A DNA stretch of 64,000 nt from positions 372,001-436,000 of the forward strand of contig MU839828.1 in the NCBI GenBank assembly GCA_030411725.1. The letters run 5' to 3'. Positions 1 to 9,313 of the stretch are shown one piece after another (position 1 is the stretch's first letter; every line of letters begins with the position of its first letter). This DNA is from Echria macrotheca. Taxonomy: Eukaryota > Ascomycota > Sordariomycetes > Sordariales > Schizotheciaceae. The notes under the pieces were generated by a model. It worked only from the letters and a program-made list of their open reading frames with translations, was not told where the DNA came from and made no database searches. Position numbers and translations under genes: made by a program.

Positions 1-418
1 CAAGCAGAAACCACACCAGGCGATTCGCAGCAGGGACAGACCACAGATTGTGCCAGCTCAAGACGCCAACGTCGAACCATTTCCCCTGCTTGTGGGCCGC
101 ATCGATTTCCTTCCGGGTCGGGGCTGTGGTGAGCTGCATTGCCAAGTTGGATGCCCAAAGCATGAGCGTGCTCAGAAAGTTGATAATGGCATGCGCCGCC
201 AAGCTGACGTATCGGCCATTCTCGCAGTCTCCTTTGTAGAGGTCCCGGACGAAGGCCTCCTGTCCATCTGTCGTCAGCTTCGTGTGAGCCACGACCGCAA
301 GGCTAAGATTGAGGAGAAACACGAAGAAACAGACGAGGAAAGCAGTCCAAAGCAATACATGCTGTTTAGAGAAGAACCTCCTAATATCGGACCACGACCC
401 CTTCTTGCTCTTCGACAT
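1..418 (-). CDS. DUF6536 membrane protein, N-terminal part (runs off the window)
   Basis: Reading leftwards from an ATG at 418, one frame stays open to the window edge. It shows a basic start (MSKSKKGSW), a hydrophobic span near residues 20-43, and then the family hallmark G-D-C followed by R-x2-SLAAHAIINFLSTLML, a W-A-S-N-L-A-M-Q-L segment, A-P-T-R-x-E-I-D-A-A-H and K-W-F-D-V-G. This order is what I know from fungal DUF6536 proteins, large multi-pass membrane proteins of unknown function. The frame is also open for about 24 codons before the ATG, up to a stop, and that stretch looks protein-like. An upstream exon is therefore possible and the start is uncertain. The 3' end lies outside the window. 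No function is claimed. Confidence 0.75.
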   Translation of the reverse strand, partial: MSKSKKGSWSDIRRFFSKQHVLLWTAFLVCFFVFLLNLSLAVVAHTKLTTDGQEAFVRDLYKGDCENGRYVSLAAHAIINFLSTLMLWASNLAMQLTTAPTRKEIDAAHKQGKWFDVGVLSWHNLWSVPAANRLVWFLL

Positions 419-1126
419 GTTGGAATTCTCCGAGACAATCTCGGGATCGTGTGTTACGGACACATCGGGAAGAGGGCGGTGCACATGCTTATAGCTGCCA
501 TGGGCATGAGGCCTTGGCGCAAATGATGATTTCTTTGCTGTTCAAATCGCACATTCGTGCGCGCCCTATGCGGGATCCTTGTGAGCTGGACGTGTAGGAC
601 ACCTGCGAGCCACCAAGAACGGAGAAATCCGCCCCCAACCCAGCGCAAAGACGCAGGGTCCAGCGCCACAGCGAACCCTGGGCTAACTAGTCGGTTCGCT
701 GTGAATGGGCCGAATCTCAGAGCCTTGCGAACCTGTGCGTCAGGATTCCAAGCTAAAGACAGCTTGGCTCTTGGCGGTAGAACGCGGAAGCCCTCATTGG
801 CTGTTGGTGAGATGCCGGGGAAAATGGCTCAAGAGGGCAACGAGCTCGCCTTCAGGCAGAAGGATGTCTCCCACCATCTCATACGCCCTGCAGCGGTAAT
901 GCAGTTGTTGAATCATCGTCCTGCGTTGCGGCTCTGCTAGACAGGAGGCGAGAAATCGCAGCAGGCGGCATTCAGTGCCGGCGTGACACCTTCGCGGTTG
1001 GGCCGCCTCCGGGGGGTCGGGCAACTCTGCAGCCATTCCCTTGGCCATGGTAGCCGACAAGGAGTGTCCGCAGATAACGGCAGGCTTCTGTGTGTCGCGT
1101 GCGCTCTCCAGCCAACCTGCCTCTGA
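419..1126. other. Intergenic, nothing recognised
   Basis: Between the DUF6536 start and the stop of the GT69 gene, both on the minus strand. ORFs here are short and overlapping on both strands and show no domain. Confidence 0.5.
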
Positions 1127-2462
1127 TTAGACGTGAGCCCAGCCATTGGCCACCAAAACCTGCATCTCGTTGATGAGGCAGAAAGTCCCGTCTTCCTTAC
1201 GACCCATCCCCTCGCTCTCCCAGCTCGTTTTCAGCCTCTGCACCATCCATTCCTTGAACATGACTATCGTAAACCATCGCTTAAACCTGTTCCTCCACAG
1301 GCCAGACCATATTTCCCAATACGTGAGCCAGGGTCCCGTGGGATGTACCTGGTCATAAGCAGGTCCATGGTAGCCGACACGGACATTGGGGTTCAGAAAC
1401 ACGCCCTTCTCCCTCGATTCTGGGTTATCCGCGTGAATGAGGCAGCACTCCGAGGCCTCGAGATGGGACAAGGCCAGCGAGTCGTCGATTCCTCTGAACC
1501 TTAGCGGATTGGGGCCGGTGAAGGCCTTGGCCGGCATGAATACTGCGAGTCTGGTCAGCGGCGTGTCGTGTCAGCAGGGAAACACAGACGTACCCATTCC
1601 ATTCCAGCAACTGGCAACGGGTACCGGCCTGCTCCGTTTTATGGCGGCCCTTGACCGAGATGAACGGAAATACGGCCAGGTCTGCGCGGCATTCTCGTGG
1701 CCATCGATGTCACGCAATGCAAACGTATCATAGTAGTTGGGCGGCTTGCTAAAGTCCAGAGAGCATGCGGCAGCGTAGTGGCCGTCGTTAGTGTTCAGCA
1801 GCGCAAGAACGTCCGTCACCTTCAGAAGATCAGCACCAAGTTCAAGCGCGCAGCAACTAGACGAAGCAGAGACGTACCGAAAAGACAACATCATTCAGGA
1901 ACAGCACGTAGTCAAACTGAGTACCATTTTCGGCCAGCTCCACCAGCGGCTCCAGCGACTTGTTGCGCAGTCTAGAGAGGTATGGGATCCTCCTCAGCTC
2001 AATCCGCCCTCGCGGTGTTCTGACCCATCCGGGCGTCGGGGCTGGTGGCGGATGCGCGATCTCGTCCTCGTGCGTCGTCTCGTCGAGGATGACTTTTCGT
2101 TGCACGCCCAACGCTCCCAGTGCGTCATCAAGTTCGCGCAGCGCCGCTTTGGAGTTGTCCCAGCTGCCGCTCTCGAAGACGCTCACAAACAGATTGCCCG
2201 GGCCGAGGGTCCTCGCCAGTTCGAGCACGCCTTTGTTCCAGAAATTGCGGAGCACGTACTCATTGTTCCAATGGATGCTCGCAATAAACACTCTAGCCGG
2301 CTTCCTCAGCACGCCCTGGGAAGGGAAATCGCGTGCTGCGGCGGTCAGGGCATGCGAGACCAACGCTGCGTCGATTGCCGTCCAGATGAAAAAGGCAATA
2401 AAGAGGTATCGAACAACGGAGCTGCTGCGACGCGACGCCCGCCACAGCATCCTGGGCGTCAT
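1127..2462 (-). CDS. GT69 / CAP59-type alpha-1,3-mannosyltransferase-like protein
   Basis: Three exons: 2462-1878, 1819-1594 and 1542-1127, giving 408 aa. Introns of 58 and 51 nt were placed by GT/AG sites and frame. The protein begins with a short cytosolic tail and one membrane anchor (about residues 15-35, VVRYLFIAFFIWTAI), as in type II Golgi glycosyltransferases. It then carries the CAP59/CMT1 hallmarks in order: R-V-F-I-A-S-I-H-W-N-N, S-V-F-E-S-G-S-W-D-N, F-L-N-D-V-V-F, the C-S-L-D-F block and C-W-N-G-M. It ends L-V-A-N-G-W-A-H-V, which matches the family C-terminus. The family transfers mannose for capsule or wall glycans in fungi; the exact acceptor is unknown. An in-frame ATG at 2633 would add 57 unconserved residues before the anchor, so 2462 is preferred. 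Confidence 0.85.
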
Positions 2463-3679
2463 TCGGACTCGGGGATGTCGGGCTGTGGTCGTGGCTGTTG
2501 ATGCCACGGATCCAAAATCTTGAGCGTTGGCTGTGGAGTGCGTGGCCTGTCGCGTTGTCGCGTGCAGGAAGAGAACAATGTGGGGGCGTTGCTGCCTCAG
2601 GTTTGACGCCACAAACCACACTCTCCGCGGCAAGCGCGCTCCGGCGGCAGCACTCGAGCTGCTGTGAAATGAGGGGCTGACTTCACAAATTTCGACAAAA
2701 CCGGATCACTTCAGAACCCCTTCAATAGGCCAACTGTGTGCCTCGCAACAGCGTGATCTCGACGTATCCTATCCGGTAGGTAATCGCACTCCCCAGCTTC
2801 GATTTCTCAGCGTGTTATCTTAAGGCAGGGAAAGTTCCGTGCAGATTGCGAACAAAACAGAAAGCCACAACTGCAGGCAGAAACTCACGAAAATTCGTCC
2901 ATAGGAAGACAGGAGACAGAGACATGAACCAAGCAGTCATTGGGCTTGCTCGCCCTGCAGCCAAGCCCTGTGCCGCACTGAGTGCAGCGGCTAGCATGCT
3001 GACTTCCGCAAGGCTCTGGGATTCCGTGTATCCGCCGTGATGGTCCGGCGCCAAGATTCTGCCGTTCTGCCGCTCTGCCGCCCCTCGAGGCTGTGGCGTT
3101 TTTCAACATTTCCTTTCTGGCCACAGCGCTGCTTCCGGGCCCAGACGTGACTCCGGTCGCAATTCTCGCCCCCAGGCTTCCGCGTCAAAGGGTGCAGTGC
3201 CGCTGCCTGCCTGTCGTCGCGATTTAGGGGGCCGGAAAAGAGACATACTTCCAAAAGATCGCAAAGGTTCGTCCGTTCTATGAGAAGTTCTGCGACTTTC
3301 TCATGTATCGTTGCCCCAGGCCGGAGAGCTAATCAGCTTTCGAAAGCCCATGATTCTGTCGAAGTCGCGTGAAGGAATGTCGCCCATCCTCCATCCTCGA
3401 CACCCACGAGTAGATGTCGCCTCATTGGGCCTTACCCACCTCCAACCTGCCGATTGGGAAATGATCGGTCGCTGTCGTGTGGCAGACTTTGGCCGCCTAC
3501 AGGCCTGATGGCGTCCAATGGCTGGGACAGACGCTTCGGCCGAAGAGGGGGGGCTGCTTGTGCACCTCTGGGGAAAGAAGTAAAATGGGCTTCTTCTCTC
3601 TCGTTTTGACCGGACCCGAATCTCTGGGGCAGAGATCCTTCATCCCCCATGGGTTCCGGGTCGATTTGTTTTCGCGAAA
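2463..3679. other. Divergent intergenic region
   Basis: About 1.2 kb separates the GT69 gene (minus) from the membrane-protein gene (plus), so it should hold both promoters. No TATA box, repeat or small gene could be supported. Confidence 0.5.
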
Positions 3680-5998
3680 ATGTCGTCCAATCTTTCACTG
3701 CCTCGTAGCCCTCGATCCGGCAACCAGCAACCGTCGGGTCAGGGGCCGGCGGTGAGCCCCGACCGCACGTCTTGGGACGAAGACATCCAACCATCCACCC
3801 AGACTAACCCCTCCGAGCATGCCAGTGACGCTGGCAAAGAGACCGTCTTCGTTGCCGAGGCCGAATATGAAACGGACAGCGCCGACAAAAAGAAGCAAAA
3901 GCGTGGTTGTCAGGAAATAGTGTGGGTTATTTGCTCCAACATCGGTCTCCCCTTCGTCTACCATGTCATCGCCAAGATGCGCAAATGGGATTTTCACGAG
4001 GAGGAGCGGAAGGTGGCCATGTACAAAAACCGCTGGATTGCCATACTTCGGGGACTTTTTCACTTCATCCCCGTCGCCGGATGCATCGTCTTGATCGGTT
4101 TCAACAGTGCGTCGTACTACATTGGCGGCGAACTGGCTGGCTGGGAGAACCAGGACTTCCAGAAGCTGGCCGCCTTGCAGTTCACGGCCAAGATTCACGA
4201 ACTTTTCATGTTGACCTCACTGGCCATCATCATTACTACCCATGTCCGAAAAGAATTGGTCATCGGCCCTGGACTCCCCTTCGGCGCCGTGTTTACCCCG
4301 AACGGCTTCCAGAACATCAGCTACCTCTGGTCGCCCGAGTTCGGGGGCATCTGTTTCCAGAGATGGCAGAGCAAACGGCGCAAGATATTCAGCATCATCA
4401 TGATCATCATCTGCTGTGTCCTTGCGCTGGCGGTAGGCCCGTCGTCGGCGACTTTGATGCGTCCCCGACTGGACCAGTGGCCAGGTGGGAGTACATCATT
4501 CTGGCTCAACGCCCCACCCAGCGAAGTGTTCCCCAATGTCATCACGAACTCGTCAGTGTCGGAGGACTGCAGTACCGATAGCGGCAACCTCGATTGTCCT
4601 GCAGGAAATTGGCGGTCTCTTGCGCAGCTGTACTACTCGTACTGGCCCGAGCTGGTAGGCTTGGGAAGCATACCCAAGGAGATCCACGTCCCAAGCCCGT
4701 ATTCCGACCGCATCATCCGTACCCAGACTCGTGCACCTCAGATGTGGCCAAACGCCTATACACTAGCGACCGTGACGATGTCGCCCCTCGCCGACGCCCT
4801 CGCCGAGCTCGGACGAATCTGGTCCTTCACCGCGCGTTGGTCTGGGTCGAGGCTCAGGTTTCGCCGCGATGCGTACTGGACCGTCCATGCCAAACAGCCT
4901 GCCGTCTTCGCACGATGCCTCAGACAGCAGATTGAAGACCCTATTCCAACGGCCCTATTCCCCGAAATCGGCACCATCAACAAGGTCGACGGTCTCGGCG
5001 GCGATGACGCGGAGCCGGGTAATTATGCGGAGGTGAACATGACCGCCAGGATCAGAGATCGGTTGTCGCGGTCCACTCCATCGGTTGATTGGGATGATGA
5101 TCCAGGGCTCCTGGAAGCTATCGACGGCTCGATAGGCTGCGTCGCCACGCTTCCACAGTCAGAGCTCAACGAGGCCGAGTTCTACACGTGCAGCATTGCC
5201 GCCGCCTACGGCCCGTCCGTGTATACTTCTCAGTGGACGTCTACCAAGATTGTGGACGGCACGGCGTCGGGTTTTGACGCGAATGGTGTTTGGGGGACCG
5301 ACTACACCCCCATCAAGATCACGGCCGACTGGGCGCGATTTCTCAACCCAGCCATCGCAGGGAGTGACTCGAACGCCTTCGCCGAAATCACCCGATCTGC
5401 AGGACTCTGGAACACTACCCATCGAGTAACGAACGGCGAAGACTATTTCATTGAGCCGGTAATGGAAAGCATTCTTGTGACGCTTATTGCCAACGGAATC
5501 GCGCGGTTGGGCTATGACATCAGGGCGGTGCCGGACCTCTCGTCCGACGTCGACGTGATGCAGGAGGGTCTCCTCCCCAAGGGGGGCGGACTTGGACGTG
5601 GCATCGATATCTTCCCGGTTCCGCCCAATCCCGACCAGTGTACCAAGTTCGAGTTTCGCTCGGATGTGTACGGGTACGCATACAGCCCCGAGGGCACAAC
5701 CCAGCTCGTCTTCATGGCCATACTCGGGGCATATGTGTTGCTCGTTCTCGTCCACTTCCTCTGGAGTCTGGCGACAGGCTGGACGTCGGCCAAATGGGGT
5801 TCTCCGCCCGAAGTAGCCGCCTTGGCTCTACACTCTGCGGCGCCGGCAACGTTGGCAAATACCGGTGCGGGGATTGGAACGGTGAGCGCATTTGAGTCTC
5901 GGGTGCAGGTCAAGGTCAAGGAAGGGAACCTGGAGATGGTGTTTGACGATACCGAGAAGGGACATGTCAGAGCGAAGGAGAATGAAGTGTACGGATAA
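3680..5998 (+). CDS. Uncharacterised fungal multi-pass membrane protein (772 aa)
   Basis: A single uninterrupted ORF from an ATG at 3680. About 75 polar residues are followed by hydrophobic spans near residues 115-150 (GLFHFIPVAGCIVLIGF), 172-190, 238-262 (IFSIIMIIICCVLALAV) and 678-702 (LVFMAILGAYVLLVLVHFL). Between the third and fourth spans lies a roughly 400-residue region with N-x-S/T sites and scattered cysteines, which looks extracellular or lumenal. The layout resembles large conserved-hypothetical membrane proteins common in Pezizomycotina; I cannot assign a Pfam name or function. It is separated from the GMC gene by only 167 bp, tail to tail. Confidence 0.75.
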   Translation: MSSNLSLPRSPRSGNQQPSGQGPAVSPDRTSWDEDIQPSTQTNPSEHASDAGKETVFVAEAEYETDSADKKKQKRGCQEIVWVICSNIGLPFVYHVIAKMRKWDFHEEERKVAMYKNRWIAILRGLFHFIPVAGCIVLIGFNSASYYIGGELAGWENQDFQKLAALQFTAKIHELFMLTSLAIIITTHVRKELVIGPGLPFGAVFTPNGFQNISYLWSPEFGGICFQRWQSKRRKIFSIIMIIICCVLALAVGPSSATLMRPRLDQWPGGSTSFWLNAPPSEVFPNVITNSSVSEDCSTDSGNLDCPAGNWRSLAQLYYSYWPELVGLGSIPKEIHVPSPYSDRIIRTQTRAPQMWPNAYTLATVTMSPLADALAELGRIWSFTARWSGSRLRFRRDAYWTVHAKQPAVFARCLRQQIEDPIPTALFPEIGTINKVDGLGGDDAEPGNYAEVNMTARIRDRLSRSTPSVDWDDDPGLLEAIDGSIGCVATLPQSELNEAEFYTCSIAAAYGPSVYTSQWTSTKIVDGTASGFDANGVWGTDYTPIKITADWARFLNPAIAGSDSNAFAEITRSAGLWNTTHRVTNGEDYFIEPVMESILVTLIANGIARLGYDIRAVPDLSSDVDVMQEGLLPKGGGLGRGIDIFPVPPNPDQCTKFEFRSDVYGYAYSPEGTTQLVFMAILGAYVLLVLVHFLWSLATGWTSAKWGSPPEVAALALHSAAPATLANTGAGIGTVSAFESRVQVKVKEGNLEMVFDDTEKGHVRAKENEVYG

Positions 5999-6165
5999 TT
6001 ATATTCGAGATATATCATGTCTGATGAGCTGGGTGGCTTCGAGGAGAGAAGCTGCAGTGATATACCAAATCACGCCTTCCCCCAGGGTCAAAATTGCAGT
6101 GCTGCAAGCCACATGGCAATATTTTATCAACCCACCAATCTCAGGCGATGTCAGCCCCTCTATAC

Positions 6166-8106
6166 TTATATATCAGCCAGAATATCATCCGCCGCCTTCT
6201 CAGCCACCATGTAGGTCGACACCATGGTAAAGGTCCCCGGAATGCGCGGGAACACACTCGCATCCACCACCCTCAACCCCTTCACGCCCCTCACCCGAAA
6301 CTTGGAGTCCAGCACGGCCATGGGATCGCCATCCGCCCCGATCGGACACGTACAGCTGGCATGATGTCCCCACGCGCCATCCTGGATATACCGCTCGACG
6401 TCCTCATCGCTGTCCACAAACCGCCCCGGCAGATCCTCCTCGGTCGGCACAACCTGCCTCCTGAGCGCATCCCTCGCGAGCCTCACCGCCTCCCTCAACG
6501 CCCTCAGGTCGTCCTTCCACCCCGCGCTCCCGGTATCGAAATAGTTGTACATAATCTCCGGCACGTCCAACGGGTCCGCACTCCGCAAGCTCACCCGTCC
6601 GGCCGTGTTCCGCGGGTGCGCCTTGAGAATAGCCCAGCTCCACCAGTCATGCTCGGCCGTCGCCTCGACCGCATATCCAGGCCAGTACCCCCTGAAATTG
6701 GCCGGGCCGCCGAAGGCAAAGATGTCGAAATTCCCCGTCGCGGAAGCCGACGATTTATACAGCATCGCCGCGGCGAACCCGTTACTCGCGTACGTCCCCC
6801 GGTCAATCCCCAGCAGCGGGCGCTGCCACCGCTCGAGACAGGGATCGCGCTGCCCGTTGACGCTGAACGTGCACCCCTCCAGGGCGGCCCAATCGGCCGG
6901 CACGCGCGCGTTGACGCTGATCTCGTAGTGGTCCTGCAGATTGGCGCCGACACCGGGTAGATCCTTGACCACGTCAATCCCAAACTTTTCAAGCTCAGCA
7001 GCCGGACCAATCCCCGAGAGTTTCAGGATCTGCGGCGTGTTGTACGCGCCGGCGGAGATGATGACCTCGCGCGACGCCGTCGCCGTGCCCTTGGTCCCCG
7101 GCTGCGCGTGTCGACTGAGTGGGCTGGCGCGGTACAGATGCGCGCCGTCGAGGAACTCGACGCCCGTCGCTACCGGGACGTCCCCGGACGTGTCGAAGAG
7201 TATCTTGGTGACGTGGCAGTTGAGGCGCACGTCGAGCGGGTACGTCTTGCTCCCGTCGCGGTTCTTGGCGTCACGCACGCTGAGGATGAACTCCCGGGCG
7301 CCGATGCGGGCCGCCTTGTCCGTCGACAGCGGGATCTGGTAGTAGGCCGGGTGGGTGTCGCGGAGGGCCGAGTCGGCGTTCATGTCGCCGGCGAGGAGGG
7401 TCGCGACGTTGATGATCTGGTCGGTCAGATTGCCGAGCGCCGCGGCGCCGCCGGTGATGAGACTGAGCAGCTGCGGATCGCGCAGCGGGATGGTCAGCGG
7501 TGCCGTCTCCGAGGCCATCCAGCCTTTGAAGCCGTGGCCCGTCGGCAGGCCGGTGAGGTACTGCTTGCGCTCCAGTCTCGCGAAGTACTTGCGCATGTTG
7601 TCGGGGCCCCAGGATGCATCGCCCGTCAGCGCGGCTAGGTACGAGAAGTCGGATCGGAAGGGATACACGGCCACCATGGCGTTGTGCGCCGTGCACCCGC
7701 CGAGCGTGCCGCTGCGCGGATACAGCACGCCCTTCATGCGCGAGCCCGACGGCGGATCGAGACCGGTATACAGCTCGCCAGAGGGCGTGTCGTAGCTCGT
7801 CTTCCAGTCGCGCGCCTGGCGGGCCTCGTCGGCGTAGTGGCGCACGTAAAAGTCCCAAGCCTGGTCGACGTCCTCGGTCATGCGCGCGTGGTAGGCCGGC
7901 ACGGTGTAGTTTGTGCTCAGCCCGGCGTCGCCGCCGGACTCGAGGAGGAGCGTCTTGTGGCCGGCGAGAGCGAGGCGGGCTGCGAGCGGGCCGCCGCCGG
8001 CACCGGAGCCGACGACGATGTATTCGTACCCTTTTAGGTCGACGGCGTGCGCGAGGGATGCGAGGGCGGCGGCGGCCAGGAGGCCGGTTGCCCGGAGGAG
8101 GATCAT
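6166..8106 (-). CDS. Secreted GMC oxidoreductase (AA3-type, FAD-dependent)
   Basis: An intronless 646-aa ORF. The first ~21 residues form a signal peptide ending A-H-A. The FAD-binding Rossmann motif V-V-G-S-G-A-G-G-G-P-L-A-A-R-L-A follows at about residues 31-46. GMC signature 1 lies near residues 125-150 (P-R-S-G-T-L-G-G-C-T-A-H-N-A-M) and signature 2 near 345-365 (E-V-I-I-S-A-G-A-Y-N-T-P-Q-I-L-K). The active-site histidine block reads W-G-H-H-A-S-C-T-C-P-I-G, and the C-terminus (G-L-R-V-V-D-A-S-V-F-P-R-I-P-G) is typical. Such enzymes oxidise sugars or alcohols and pass electrons to O2 (giving H2O2) or to another acceptor; the substrate cannot be read from sequence. The strongly G/C-rich third positions give long shadow ORFs on the other strand, which were ignored. 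Confidence 0.93.
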   Translation of the reverse strand: MILLRATGLLAAAALASLAHAVDLKGYEYIVVGSGAGGGPLAARLALAGHKTLLLESGGDAGLSTNYTVPAYHARMTEDVDQAWDFYVRHYADEARQARDWKTSYDTPSGELYTGLDPPSGSRMKGVLYPRSGTLGGCTAHNAMVAVYPFRSDFSYLAALTGDASWGPDNMRKYFARLERKQYLTGLPTGHGFKGWMASETAPLTIPLRDPQLLSLITGGAAALGNLTDQIINVATLLAGDMNADSALRDTHPAYYQIPLSTDKAARIGAREFILSVRDAKNRDGSKTYPLDVRLNCHVTKILFDTSGDVPVATGVEFLDGAHLYRASPLSRHAQPGTKGTATASREVIISAGAYNTPQILKLSGIGPAAELEKFGIDVVKDLPGVGANLQDHYEISVNARVPADWAALEGCTFSVNGQRDPCLERWQRPLLGIDRGTYASNGFAAAMLYKSSASATGNFDIFAFGGPANFRGYWPGYAVEATAEHDWWSWAILKAHPRNTAGRVSLRSADPLDVPEIMYNYFDTGSAGWKDDLRALREAVRLARDALRRQVVPTEEDLPGRFVDSDEDVERYIQDGAWGHHASCTCPIGADGDPMAVLDSKFRVRGVKGLRVVDASVFPRIPGTFTMVSTYMVAEKAADDILADI

Positions 8107-8495
8107 TGTTTGATGGAAAGGAAATAAAAAACGAGTGACGGTTGGTTGGAGAGACCACGGGCATGGGAGAGGCCGGGATGGTCGGCGCCTTCTCTTATTA
8201 TATTATCACCGGATCCATCGGGCGTTGCATGGTGGGTTCCGGACGTGAGGTCGTGTTGTACCAGAAAAATGCCGTGGGCGATCGTCATTATACCCCCCGA
8301 AACAAAACAAGATCGACGGCCCAAATCTGGGGAAGTGGATCTCCCTAGCTTCGATGCAGCGTAGCGTTGGGGTATAAAAAGCGCCGTCGATGGATTCCCA
8401 AGGGATATTTCCAAGGTTACGAATGCGCTACCTTCTTGGCTGTCCTTGGCGTTTGTTCTTTTGTCTGTTTTCTTGTTTAACGGCAGCTTGATGGG

Positions 8496-8825
8496 ATGAA
8501 TACACCAGCCCCTTCGAGGTTACATCCCTGTTTGTACGACCTACCATCGGGCTTTTTTTTTGGTTCGGTTTCTCTGGTACTTTTTGTCCCAGAAGGCAAA
8601 GTAGAGACTAGTGTACAACACGAGCTGAACTGCAACATGAGGCTTGGCGACTCATATCGAGAGAAGATCGTCAGACGGATGCAACGTCGGTTCCTTCTGG
8701 TGTTGTACGAACCGAAATTCGGAAGCCCTCCCGATCCACCATGGCGGGGTTTCATGATCCCAGATGTAAAGGAAAAAGGGGCATGTTGGGGACGAATCTA
8801 TAAATGTAAAAGCATAGGCCAATGA
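8496..8825 (+). CDS. Orphan small ORF (109 aa), doubtful
   Basis: An ATG ORF lying about 120 bp downstream of a TATAAAA on the same strand (8372-8378) and a pyrimidine-rich leader (about 8430-8480), an arrangement often seen in fungal promoters. The protein has a short hydrophobic stretch near residues 18-32 and a basic centre, and resembles nothing I know. It may be chance. It sits in the gap between the GMC gene and the MITE. Confidence 0.2.
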   Translation: MNTPAPSRLHPCLYDLPSGFFFGSVSLVLFVPEGKVETSVQHELNCNMRLGDSYREKIVRRMQRRFLLVLYEPKFGSPPDPPWRGFMIPDVKEKGACWGRIYKCKSIGQ

Positions 8826-8870
8826 TATTGGCGACTAGCGCCCAACAGCAGCTGCCTCAGCTGTACTTGG

Positions 8871-9199
8871 ACTGACATACGAGCGGTCGTGTGGATCCAC
8901 GGCGCTGAAACGGGGTCGCGACGCATTTTTAGGTTCGAGTGCGTCATGCTTAAAAATCGATTTTGTTTTTTCTCCGACCTCGCTTTCTACATGCGCGCAG
9001 CTGAATGAAACTTGCGATTAAGGCTCTTCTCCGATAATAGCTTTCGATCGATTATACTTTTATTTGCACGTATCTAAGGCGCGAGGTGCGAGATTGAGAA
9101 AGATTTTCTAGTACCTCGACCGAAAATACAAAAAAGCACGTGCTTGAGAGCTTGACCATGTTAGCGCGTATGGATCCACACGACCGCTCGAATGTTAGT
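8871..9199. mobile_element. MITE-like element, copy 1
   Basis: A roughly 330 bp non-coding element with inverted ends. The 20 bp at 8880-8899 (CGAGCGGTCGTGTGGATCCA) is the exact reverse complement of 9171-9190. The match extends outward for about 9 bp with two mismatches and inward in patches (GCGCT-A). The interior shares blocks with the element at 39241-39556 (a TTCGAGTGC-like block, AAAAAT, and a CTTGCGATTAAGGCTC-like block), so these are two members of one family. No transposase ORF is present and no clear target-site duplication was found. Confidence 0.75.
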
Positions 9200-9313
9200 T
9201 ATCTACGAAGCCTCCCTAGGTAGTCAACAGAGGTTGGATTAATGATGCGGGGCCGGCATTGCTCACCGCATCTTCTCTCAAAACACCAAGAGCGCGTCCT
9301 ATTCATCACCACA

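Noticed and set aside
1791..2501. 236-aa plus-strand ORF
   Set aside because: Opposite-strand shadow of the GT69 exons, which have clear family motifs.
7271..8164. 297-aa minus-strand ORF rich in Arg/Pro
   Set aside because: It is the shadow of the GMC gene in another frame; composition follows the G/C-rich third positions, with no domain.
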